Source of the DNA: an uncultured beta proteobacterium
GTDB lineage: Bacteria > Pseudomonadota > Gammaproteobacteria > Burkholderiales > Burkholderiaceae_C
Assembly (NCBI GenBank): GCA_903823025.1
Contig: CAIJRK010000044.1
Span: forward strand, 1-64,000
DNA length: 64,000 bases
Reading direction: 5' to 3'
Under the pieces are notes generated by a model. It did not search any database, was not told the DNA's origin, and saw only the letters and a program-made list of their open reading frames with translations. Positions 10,395 to 18,599 of this stretch are shown one piece after another (the stretch's first letter is position 1; every line of letters begins with the position of its first letter). Position numbers and translations under genes: made by a program.

Positions 10395-10477
10395 GGGGGG
10401 TCTCTCCTGCGTGAAGTGTACTGTGGTTGAAGTTGCACTTCTCATACCGCCTCGTTGGCGCCTTTGGTAACCTCTTG

Positions 10478-10564
10478 CTAGGTATAGAAAGTCAAGGCTG
10501 CCGCCGTGGCCGCAACAACCAGTCCCACCCCGACCAATAACCAGCGAATTTTTTTTCGCGTCAT
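10478..10564 (-). CDS. 28-aa single-pass membrane microprotein
   Basis: My translation: MTRKKIRWLLVGVGLVVAATAAALTFYT*; strong Shine-Dalgarno AAAGGAGGTCTGC-ATG; not in ORF track because of its size. Confidence 0.55.
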   Translation of the reverse strand: MTRKKIRWLLVGVGLVVAATAAALTFYT

Positions 10565-10710
10565 GCAGACCTCCTTTGGCAGTTTTCAACTGCCTTAAAC
10601 AAAGTTAGCACCCTCAGCGACCTAAAAACAACGCGATGATTGCCGCGCCCGATCAACGGCCAAGGCAACTGATTTGCAGCAGACATGGCAAGAGACCGCC
10701 ACCCCGTGTA

Positions 10711-11364
10711 CTAGGACTCGACCGTCATTTCATTGTTCACGCGACTCACACCGGGGGCTGACCAGGCCGCCCCCTCAGCGGCACTGCGCTCCGCCCAGGA
10801 ATGCACATGACCACGCAAGGTGACGACACTGCCATCCATTGAGATTTCGATCCGTTTGGCCTCGCGCACCGCCTGGCGCATCAAGGCCTCCTGAATTCGG
10901 CTGGACAAGTTGCTCGACACAGGCAGCGTCTTGAGCCGGACGTTGTCCGAGACGCCCACAACCCCCTTGAGGGGGCGAACTATGCGCTCAACCGCCCGCC
11001 TTTGAAAATTCCAGTCAAGCTCACCGCTCAAAGTGACCCATCCTTTTTCTACTGTCGCTTTAACCCGGCCCTGCGGCACCGAGGTGCTCCAACTCAAGGC
11101 GTGTTCTACCGCCAGCGCAATTTCAGTGTCACTACGCTGATGAACCCCGGTAGGAATCACATCGAGTTCTACGGCCAGCACCTTCACCCCCGCGACACGT
11201 TCTGCCGCCCGCTTGGTTGCAACTTTTTCAGCATAGGAATCGAGATGACCCGTCAAAGTCACCACCCCCTCATGAACCGCCACACCAATGCGTGCTTCAG
11301 GCACCAGCGGATCCCATGAAAGCTCGGTTAACACGTCATTTTTAATGTCCAAATCCGTCTTCAT
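10711..11364 (-). CDS. BON domain-containing protein (three BON repeats)
   Basis: 217 aa with three V-TLxGxVxSWAEK/RxxAExxA-VxGVxxVxN units, OsmY-like. Confidence 0.9.
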   Translation of the reverse strand: MKTDLDIKNDVLTELSWDPLVPEARIGVAVHEGVVTLTGHLDSYAEKVATKRAAERVAGVKVLAVELDVIPTGVHQRSDTEIALAVEHALSWSTSVPQGRVKATVEKGWVTLSGELDWNFQRRAVERIVRPLKGVVGVSDNVRLKTLPVSSNLSSRIQEALMRQAVREAKRIEISMDGSVVTLRGHVHSWAERSAAEGAAWSAPGVSRVNNEMTVES

Positions 11365-11570
11365 TCTGGCTCCTGTTAATTCAAAACAAGGTTTTTAGAA
11401 TAGTCGCTACTGCCTCCTGTGTTTTGAGAAAAATCAATGCGTTATAGGAGCCATGATTCAGAATTTAGTTTGTTTATACCTTGACGCCTTATTTTTCTGG
11501 ATTAGCTAAAGAGCTGATCAAAGTAGGAATCATGCAGCTTGTTGACAAGTCGATGAGGCATAGTCGCACC

Positions 11571-12028
11571 ATGTTTTGTGATCGTGCTGAAGCGGCTGAC
11601 CTGTTGGCTGAAAAACTCAAAAAATACAAAGGCAAGAATCCTTTGGTTCTGGCGATTTCGAGGGGTGCTGTGCCTATAGGGAAGATGATTGCAGATCAAC
11701 GGGGTGGTGAATTGGGTGTCGTTTTAGTGCGCAAATTGCGCGCACCCCTATCAGCCCCACGGGTCGCCTCGACATCGTGGCCGATGATGGCTTGGCAACC
11801 GGGGCCACCATGATCTCCGCGCTGCATGGTCTGCGTGCGAGTTACCCGGCCCGGTTGGTCTGTGCCGTGCCGGTTGCGCCCGCCGATACGCTGGAAAAAA
11901 TAACGCTACGGGTAGATGAAATGGTGTGCCTGAACGTACCTGACTTCTTTCAGGCCGTGGGGCAGTTCTACCCATATTTTCCGCAGATTGACGACGCTGA
12001 GGTCATCGCTATTTTGAATGCGCATTGA
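11571..12028 (+). pseudogene. phosphoribosyltransferase, internally deleted and frameshifted
   Basis: N-terminal part ...PLVLAISRGAVPIGKMIADQRGGELGVVLVRKLRAP (frame of 11481..11813) and C-terminal part VADDGLATGATMISALHGLRASYPARLVCAVPVAPADTLEK (frame of 11777..12028) are in different frames and the usual intervening segment is missing. Confidence 0.75.
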
Positions 12029-12668
12029 GGTAATAACCAAACCAGGTCGCGGCCTGGCGGGCTACTTCATCCAGGGTTCCCGGCTCCTCAAACAAGTGGG
12101 TTGCACCGGCGGCAATGCTCAGTTCTTTGCTGCATTGAAGTCGAACATAGGCCTCCCGATTCAGCGCTAAAGTGTCTTCATCACAGCTCCCCACAAGCAG
12201 CAGGGTAGGACAAGTTACCTTGCCTAAATCATGACTACCCGCCAAGTCGGGTCGCCCGCCGCGTGAGACGACAGCACAGACATCCTGCCCCAAAGCAGCG
12301 GCGGCTTGCAAGGCCGCTGCCGCGCCCGTGCTGGCACCCAAATAGCCAATAGGCAGCGTTTGTGTGACGTGATTTAACTTGGCCCAACAAGTTGCGACCA
12401 ACAGCCGATGCGTCAATAACGGAATGTCAAAGCGGGTTTGGTAGTCGAGGTCTTCTGCGAGGGAGAGCAAGTCCAGCGCCAGCGTCCCGACGCCCTTGGT
12501 GTGCAGCATCCGTGCCACCGCATTGTTGCGCGGACTATAGCGACTGCTCCCGCTGCCGTGGACAAACAGCACCAAGCCCCGGGCCTTCTCCGGCAACGCC
12601 AGCAGGCCCTCCATCGCGACGGTGTCAACGGGGATATTGACCTGTGTTTCAAATGTTGTAGTCATCAT
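12009..12668 (-). CDS. alpha/beta hydrolase (dienelactone hydrolase-like)
   Basis: LVLFVHGSGSSRYSPRN, GASTGAAAALQAAA; C-terminal GATHLFEEPGTLDEVA; 20 bp downstream of the radical SAM gene, same strand. Confidence 0.8.
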   Translation of the reverse strand: MMTTTFETQVNIPVDTVAMEGLLALPEKARGLVLFVHGSGSSRYSPRNNAVARMLHTKGVGTLALDLLSLAEDLDYQTRFDIPLLTHRLLVATCWAKLNHVTQTLPIGYLGASTGAAAALQAAAALGQDVCAVVSRGGRPDLAGSHDLGKVTCPTLLLVGSCDEDTLALNREAYVRLQCSKELSIAAGATHLFEEPGTLDEVARQAATWFGYYLNAHSK

Positions 12669-12687
12669 GCGAGGTGTGAAGATGTGC

Positions 12688-13770
12688 CTAAACCCGGCCC
12701 ATGGCAATAGGAATTCTCTTGCAGCCAAAAGTACCCGCCTGCGCATCAAACCGGCCCGCGATCACGGCGTCACAAGCTGGACAGTGGCCGCTGGCGGTCA
12801 GCCGGTATTGTTTGATCTGATACCAGTCCCGCACGATCAGAGCCGTGTGGCAAGCGGGACAAGAGGTGGTGTCACCCGCTTCGTGGTGAACGTTGCCGGT
12901 GTACACAAATTGCAGCCCCTCCTGAAGGCCTATGTGGCGCGCCCGGATGAGGGTGGCGGGCGGGGTGGCAGGCACATCGGGCATCTTATGGTCGGGGTGA
13001 AAAGCGGAGAAATGCAGCGGCACATCAGACCCGATTTCTTTCATTAACCAACGGCACATCGCGGTGATCTCCTCGTCGGTGTCGTTGTGACCCGGAATGA
13101 GCAGCGTAGTGATCTCAAACCACACGCGCGTCTCATGTTTGAGGTAGATCAGTGTGTCCAGCACAGGTTGTAGATGTGAGCCGGTCAGCTTGAAGTAGAA
13201 GTCATCGGAGAAGGCTTTTAAATCGACATTGGCCGCGTCCATTTTGGCGTAGAAATCACGCCGGGGCTGGTCATGCATATAACCCGCCGTGACCGCCACC
13301 GTTTGCACCCCGAGCGCATGACAGGCATCGGCGACATCCATGGCGTACTCGGCAAAAATAACCGGGTCGTTGTAGGTAAAAGCCACACTCTTGCAGCCGT
13401 ATTTAAGGGCTTCGGCGGCAATTGTTTCAGGGGAGGCCTGATCCATCAAACGATCCATGTCGCGTGACTTGCTGATGTCCCAGTTCTGACAAAACTTGCA
13501 GGCTAAATTGCAGCCCGCCGTGCCAAACGAGAACACGCTGCTGCCCGGGTAGAAGTGATTCAGCGGTTTCTTCTCAATCGGGTCAATACAAAAGCCCGAG
13601 GAGCGTCCATAGGTCGTGAGAACCATGTGGTCGCCTTGGCGGGCGCGCACAAAACAGGCGCCACGCTGGCCCTCATGCAGGCGGCAATCACGCGGACACA
13701 AATCGCACTGAAGGCGACCGTCTGCAAGCGCGTGCCAATAACGTGCCGGATAGCTGGATTCTTGCATCAT
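12688..13770 (-). CDS. amrS: AmmeMemoRadiSam system radical SAM enzyme
   Basis: CNLACKFCQNWDISKS (CxxxCxxC) and CDLCPRDCRLHEGQRGAC; adjacent AMMECR1 and Memo genes. Confidence 0.93.
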   Translation of the reverse strand: MMQESSYPARYWHALADGRLQCDLCPRDCRLHEGQRGACFVRARQGDHMVLTTYGRSSGFCIDPIEKKPLNHFYPGSSVFSFGTAGCNLACKFCQNWDISKSRDMDRLMDQASPETIAAEALKYGCKSVAFTYNDPVIFAEYAMDVADACHALGVQTVAVTAGYMHDQPRRDFYAKMDAANVDLKAFSDDFYFKLTGSHLQPVLDTLIYLKHETRVWFEITTLLIPGHNDTDEEITAMCRWLMKEIGSDVPLHFSAFHPDHKMPDVPATPPATLIRARHIGLQEGLQFVYTGNVHHEAGDTTSCPACHTALIVRDWYQIKQYRLTASGHCPACDAVIAGRFDAQAGTFGCKRIPIAMGRV

Positions 13771-14342
13771 GATCTCTCAGGTTCTTGCCATTTGTGCACG
13801 CTGTAGCGATACAGGCGCAGGCGGGGTGCCCAGAAGTCCGGCGGCAAACCCGCCTTCTGTTTGAGGCGGGCCATAAACGCTTTAGCCGTCGGGAGTTGCG
13901 CCCAAACCTGCGGCAAAAAAGTGCTGCGGAAATGCTCAAATTCAAGCAGTACACCATCCACGCCGGGCTGCAGTTGCGCCAAAGCCTGCGCTTCGCTTTC
14001 AAACGGCATGGGCTGCATGGCCGACAGCAGCGAGACTTCAATGCGGGTGGTGGCCAGTTCCGCCAGCGTGAGCGGCGCAAAACGTGGATCACGCAAAGCG
14101 GCAGACACCGCATTGGCCTTGACATCGGCCAGCAAGGTGCGGTGCGCCTCCAGCGTGCCAATGCAGCCGCGCAACTGCCCTTGCCGCGTCAGCGTGACAA
14201 ACGTGGCGCCCGGCTCTTGTAACCAGGCGGCGTGCTCAGGCGCGGCCTCGTCCGCCTTGGGCACACCCCCCAAAGCGGCGGTGATAGCGGCGCGGGCAAT
14301 GGACAGCAACATCGGGCCGCGTGGGCGCGTTTCAGTGCTCAT
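13767..14342 (-). CDS. amrA: AmmeMemoRadiSam system protein A (AMMECR1 domain)
   Basis: TFVTLTRQGQLRGCIGTLEA and DPRFAPLTLAEL...EVSLLS motifs; overlaps radical SAM start by 4 bp. Confidence 0.93.
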   Translation of the reverse strand: MSTETRPRGPMLLSIARAAITAALGGVPKADEAAPEHAAWLQEPGATFVTLTRQGQLRGCIGTLEAHRTLLADVKANAVSAALRDPRFAPLTLAELATTRIEVSLLSAMQPMPFESEAQALAQLQPGVDGVLLEFEHFRSTFLPQVWAQLPTAKAFMARLKQKAGLPPDFWAPRLRLYRYSVHKWQEPERS

Positions 14343-15147
14343 GCGGATGTCGCGCTGTCAACGCCAGAGAGGCATAGCCGACGACGCGTCCTTTGTCACC
14401 GGCGGTGTCGCCTGAGTTGCAAAGTTGCAGCAATTGAGGCTGCAGGTGGTGGTGTTTAGCGGCCAGCAGCAAGCCGTTAACAGGGGTACCGCCACAGGCT
14501 TGTTCGTGCGTGAGTTGGGCCTCCAGGGCCAGCATAGTTTGCACGGTCTTTTGATCAACGGCCTGTGCGGTTCGGTAGGGCAAAAAATGGGATAAGTCAG
14601 AACTGATCACGATCAGCGTTTCAGGCCCACCCCAGAGCGCCTCCAGCACCTCGGCGACTTCAGCAGGGGTGGCGTCGCCCACCGCCAACGGCAGCAATTT
14701 AAAGTCTGCCAGCACCGACTGCAAAAACGGCAACTGCACTTCCAGCGAATGCTCCATGGCATGAGCGGGCGAACTCACCACCACCTGCGGCAAGTCTGTC
14801 AGCAGGTCAATGGCCGCCTGATCTATTTCAATGTGACCCAAGGGCGTGGCAAAGAACGCCACGCCGGGCAAAGCAAGTCCGCGAACTGGCACCCGGTGCA
14901 CCGGACCCAGCAAAACCACGCGTCGAATCGTGTCGCGACCGGCGGCCAAACGGGCATAAGCCCGTGCCGCCGTCGCCCCCGAATAGACATACCCGGCATG
15001 AGGCACGATCAGCGCTTTTGGCAGCGTCGTATGTAACCCAGGGTCGGGCTTTGCCGCCGCCAGCAAGGCCATAACCTCGGCTGACAAAGCAGCACGCTGC
15101 CCTGAATAAAAGGCGCCTGCAACGGCGGGTTGACGCACGGACTGCAT
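14332..15147 (-). CDS. amrB: AmmeMemoRadiSam system protein B (Memo-like)
   Basis: RQPAVAGAFYSG, VPHAGYVYSGATAARAYARL, AMEHSLEVQLPFLQ, ISSDLSHF; overlaps AMMECR1 start by 11 bp. Confidence 0.93.
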   Translation of the reverse strand: MQSVRQPAVAGAFYSGQRAALSAEVMALLAAAKPDPGLHTTLPKALIVPHAGYVYSGATAARAYARLAAGRDTIRRVVLLGPVHRVPVRGLALPGVAFFATPLGHIEIDQAAIDLLTDLPQVVVSSPAHAMEHSLEVQLPFLQSVLADFKLLPLAVGDATPAEVAEVLEALWGGPETLIVISSDLSHFLPYRTAQAVDQKTVQTMLALEAQLTHEQACGGTPVNGLLLAAKHHHLQPQLLQLCNSGDTAGDKGRVVGYASLALTARHPHEH

Positions 15148-15223
15148 GAAGAACCTCCAGTTTTTTCGCCAGCTTATAGCGCCCTGGATTCGACTGACTT
15201 GTTGCTTATCAAAATCGCCTTCG

Positions 15224-16276
15224 CTACACGTAGCGCTCGCGGATGACCACAATGCCCGGCAGTTCCTGCAAGAACACGCGCACCAGCGCCGGGTCGAAGT
15301 GTTTGCCGCTGTTGGACTTGATCAAGTCCACCGCAGCCTCGACGGTCCAAGCCTTTTTATAGGGTCGCTCAGAGGTCAGGGCGTCAAAAACATCGGCCAG
15401 CGCAGCAATGCGCCCCGCTTGCGGAATCGCCTCGCCCACCAAAGCATTCGGATAGCCGCTGCCATCCCATTTTTCGTGGTGGGTACGGGCAATCTCGCAG
15501 GCCATGCGCATCAGATCGGAGTCGTCACCGTCAAGCAATTTCGCGCCGATAGTGGCGTGGGTTTTCATGATCTCCCACTCGGTTGGCTCAAACGGGCCGG
15601 GCTTGAGCAAAATGGCATCCGGAATACCAATTTTGCCAACGTCGTGCATCGGGCTGGCGTGCAGCATCAGCTCGCAGTGGGTCTCGTTCCAGCCTATCGC
15701 GCGGGCGAGCAGGGCCGATATATAGCTCATGCGCAAAATGTGGCTGCCGGTTTCTTCATCACGGTACTCGGCGGCCATGCCCAAGCGTTGCACCACCTGC
15801 AGCTGAGTCCGGCGCAGCTCTTCGGTGCGGGCCAGCACCATACGGTCGAGCACCTCTTTTTGGTCGTACATCAGGCGGTGTGCCAGTTGCGCTTGCAGCA
15901 AGTTACGTACGCGCATCACTAATTCGGTGTAGTCAAAAGGTTTGGTGATGAAGTCGCGCGCACCTGCCGTTAGCGCCCGCAGCAAAAAAGCCTGACCATG
16001 CTGGGCGGTAATAAAAACAACCGGCGGCATTAACGGATCGTTCAGCGCCTTGAGCTGTTCCAGAACCTCGTAGCCGTCCAGATGGGGCATGTTGATGTCG
16101 AGCAAAATCAAATCAGGCCGGTTGGCTTGATACAAGCCCACAACCTCGCGTGGGTCACTCACCAGCGTCACATGCCGATAGCCCTGCGCACGCAACAACT
16201 TGTTCATTAACTTGAGGTTGGCGGGTTCGTCATCGACGATAAAAATACGTTCATCGAGTAAAGAAGGAGTCATCAT
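15224..16276 (-). CDS. response regulator with HD-GYP domain (putative c-di-GMP phosphodiesterase)
   Basis: REC (IFIVDDEP, LILLDINMPHLDG, TKPFD) plus HDVGKIGIPD and RTHHEKWDGSGYPN. Confidence 0.93.
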   Translation of the reverse strand: MMTPSLLDERIFIVDDEPANLKLMNKLLRAQGYRHVTLVSDPREVVGLYQANRPDLILLDINMPHLDGYEVLEQLKALNDPLMPPVVFITAQHGQAFLLRALTAGARDFITKPFDYTELVMRVRNLLQAQLAHRLMYDQKEVLDRMVLARTEELRRTQLQVVQRLGMAAEYRDEETGSHILRMSYISALLARAIGWNETHCELMLHASPMHDVGKIGIPDAILLKPGPFEPTEWEIMKTHATIGAKLLDGDDSDLMRMACEIARTHHEKWDGSGYPNALVGEAIPQAGRIAALADVFDALTSERPYKKAWTVEAAVDLIKSNSGKHFDPALVRVFLQELPGIVVIRERYV

Positions 16277-16300
16277 CTTTTCTTTTGTTTATTTTGTTTT

Positions 16301-18511
16301 TCAGGTTCTCACATCGCAGCGCGGCAAGTCTATCCAGAAGATGCTGCCAACACCTGATTCACTTGAAAAATCGACCTTTCCGCTCATCCTTTCCACAACT
16401 TGTCGGGTAATAGTCAAGCCAATGCCGGTGCCCTGAATTTCACTGTGCTCGGCCTCCAGACGGTTAAAGGGCTGAAACAATTGTGCGTGATGTTCAGCCG
16501 CAATCCCCAGGCCCGTGTCCGTGACCCGAAGACGCAGCCCCTGCAAGCCCTGCAGCTGAACATCAATCGTGACGCTGCCGCCCACCCGGTTGTATTTGAT
16601 GGCGTTGGAGATCAGGTTCAGCAAGGCCTGCTTCAGGCGCAGGCGATCCGCCCACATGACAGACGCGCTCAACACCGTATGACTGAGCGTGATCTGACCT
16701 TGAGTGGCCAGCGGCGCCACCAGACTCAGGCATTCGTCCACCAAGGGCGCGACCTTCACGCGCTCCAGCACCAAGTCAATGTGACCCGATTCAACCTTGG
16801 CCAAATCGAGCACGTCGTTGATCAGTTCCAGCAGATGGTGACCGGCCTTGAGAATCTCCTGCACACTGTCCCGATGGTCTTCGGACAGTTGGGCGTCATA
16901 GGTCAGGAGCTGACCAAAGCCAAGAATGGCGTTCAGCGGCGTGCGCAGTTCATGGCTCATGTTGGCGAGAAATTCAGACTTGGCCTGGTTGGCCTGGTTG
17001 GCCGCATTGCGGGCGTCAATCAGCGCCTGATCCGCCTGGTGGCGCCGCGTGATGTTGCGCACAACGCCCGTGAAATAACGCCCGCCCTGCACCCGCATCT
17101 CGCTGACGGCCAGTTCCATGGGGAAGGTGCTGCCGTCTTGGCGCTGCCCCGTCAATTCGCGCTCCACCTTGATAAGGCGGGGTGCCGAAGTCGCCTGGTA
17201 GTTCGCCAGATACGTGTCGTGCAGGCTGTGGTCAGGCTCGGGCATCAGCATTTTGATGTTGGCCCCAATGACGGCCTGCGCGGTATAGCCAAAAATACGC
17301 TCGGCGGCCGGATTGAAACTTTCAATCCGCCCTTGGGCGTCGATGCTGATGATGCCGTCAGCGACCGTGTCCAGAATCGACTGCAGGCGGGCGGCATTTG
17401 AAATCAGGGTCGCCTCGTTGAGACGCACTTCAAGCGTCATTTTTTCGGCCAGCACCACCGCTTGCACACGCCGGTAACTCAGCAACCACACCAGCACAAA
17501 CAGCAGCACACTGCCCAAAAATCCGGCGATCAAGAGGCCACGGGCCCACAGCGTATTGAAGACGGCCTCAAACTGCGGGCGGCTTTGCAGTTCAAGCGTC
17601 CACCAGTGGCCCTTAAGTTCAAGAAACCGGGTGGTTGTAAAGGCGGCCTCGGCAAGCGCGACGTCTTTTACCCGGGGTGCATCTTCTTTGGAGTCGTACA
17701 GCAAGGTCTCAAGACGTGCCCCTACGCCATCGTAAATACGAAATCTGATCTCCTGCTTTTGCTCGCCCAGGATGCCCCGCATCAAGTCATTCATGAGAAA
17801 CGGGCTGTACACAAAGCCCTGCAAAGCCGCCCACCGCTGGGCCGGAGTGGCCAGCGTTTGATGCTTGCGATAAACCGGCATGTACATCAAAAACCCCACT
17901 TGCCCTGCCTCCTTGTTTTTTTGTATCAGTCTGACTTTGCCAGTCATCGCCACGTCACCGCTTTCGCCCGCGCGGCGCATGGCCCGTGCCCGGCTCGGCT
18001 CCGAGAACATGTCGTAGCCAAAAGCCGTGGCATTCTGATTTGAAAAAGGCTCCAGAAACATGATGGCGGTGTAGAGATCACGCCGCCCTGTCGGCCAAAC
18101 CTGGTAGTCCGGAAAACCTTCAGCTTGAACGCTGGCCGTGTGGGCAGGCAAGGCAGCGGGCAAAATGAGTGGGCTGTAGCCCATGCCCAGCAGACCCGGA
18201 AAGTTACGCGACAGACTCTGGCGCTCAACGTAGGTACGCCATTGCGCACGGTCCACCGACGCACTCGACTCAAACAAACCGACACCGCCCAACAGAATTT
18301 GGGCTTGCTGATCCAGCCGCGCCTCAATGGCGTTGGTCACGTCAGCCACATGAAACTCAAACTGCTGGCGGGCATTTTTTGTGACTTGCGAGGTAAAGCC
18401 CAACCAGCTCCCCCAAGTGAACAGCAGACCCAGGATCAACACCGCCCACGCAGCAGAGTTGCGGCGGTCAAACAGCGGCGGAAAGCGCCCGTCGCTTCGG
18501 AAAATTCTCAT
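16301..18511 (-). CDS. CHASE-PAS hybrid membrane sensor histidine kinase
   Basis: N-terminal TM + CHASE-like region, PAS (DTVADGIISIDAQGRIESFNPAAERIFGYTA), MSHELRTPLNAILGFGQLL, GTGIGLTITRQ. Confidence 0.9.
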   Translation of the reverse strand: MRIFRSDGRFPPLFDRRNSAAWAVLILGLLFTWGSWLGFTSQVTKNARQQFEFHVADVTNAIEARLDQQAQILLGGVGLFESSASVDRAQWRTYVERQSLSRNFPGLLGMGYSPLILPAALPAHTASVQAEGFPDYQVWPTGRRDLYTAIMFLEPFSNQNATAFGYDMFSEPSRARAMRRAGESGDVAMTGKVRLIQKNKEAGQVGFLMYMPVYRKHQTLATPAQRWAALQGFVYSPFLMNDLMRGILGEQKQEIRFRIYDGVGARLETLLYDSKEDAPRVKDVALAEAAFTTTRFLELKGHWWTLELQSRPQFEAVFNTLWARGLLIAGFLGSVLLFVLVWLLSYRRVQAVVLAEKMTLEVRLNEATLISNAARLQSILDTVADGIISIDAQGRIESFNPAAERIFGYTAQAVIGANIKMLMPEPDHSLHDTYLANYQATSAPRLIKVERELTGQRQDGSTFPMELAVSEMRVQGGRYFTGVVRNITRRHQADQALIDARNAANQANQAKSEFLANMSHELRTPLNAILGFGQLLTYDAQLSEDHRDSVQEILKAGHHLLELINDVLDLAKVESGHIDLVLERVKVAPLVDECLSLVAPLATQGQITLSHTVLSASVMWADRLRLKQALLNLISNAIKYNRVGGSVTIDVQLQGLQGLRLRVTDTGLGIAAEHHAQLFQPFNRLEAEHSEIQGTGIGLTITRQVVERMSGKVDFSSESGVGSIFWIDLPRCDVRT

Positions 18512-18599
18512 GTATTAAACCTGGGTTGAATCATTTCAAGACTGTCAACCACGCCTTCTTTCGGGCGGGTTGTCTGTGCCGCCCGTGTCGCCTGATGGC

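Noticed and set aside
10560-10690. Short minus-strand frame MSAANQLPWPLIGRG... ending at the microprotein start (GCATGA)
   Set aside because: No RBS or hydrophobic/family signature; the coupling to the 28-aa ORF is suggestive but too weak to call
16400-17401. 333-aa plus-strand ORF
   Set aside because: Antisense to the CHASE-PAS histidine kinase
18562-18585. CGGGCGG...CCGCCCG hairpin between the CHASE kinase and MCP genes
   Set aside because: Seven-bp stem without a T-run; insufficient to call a terminator
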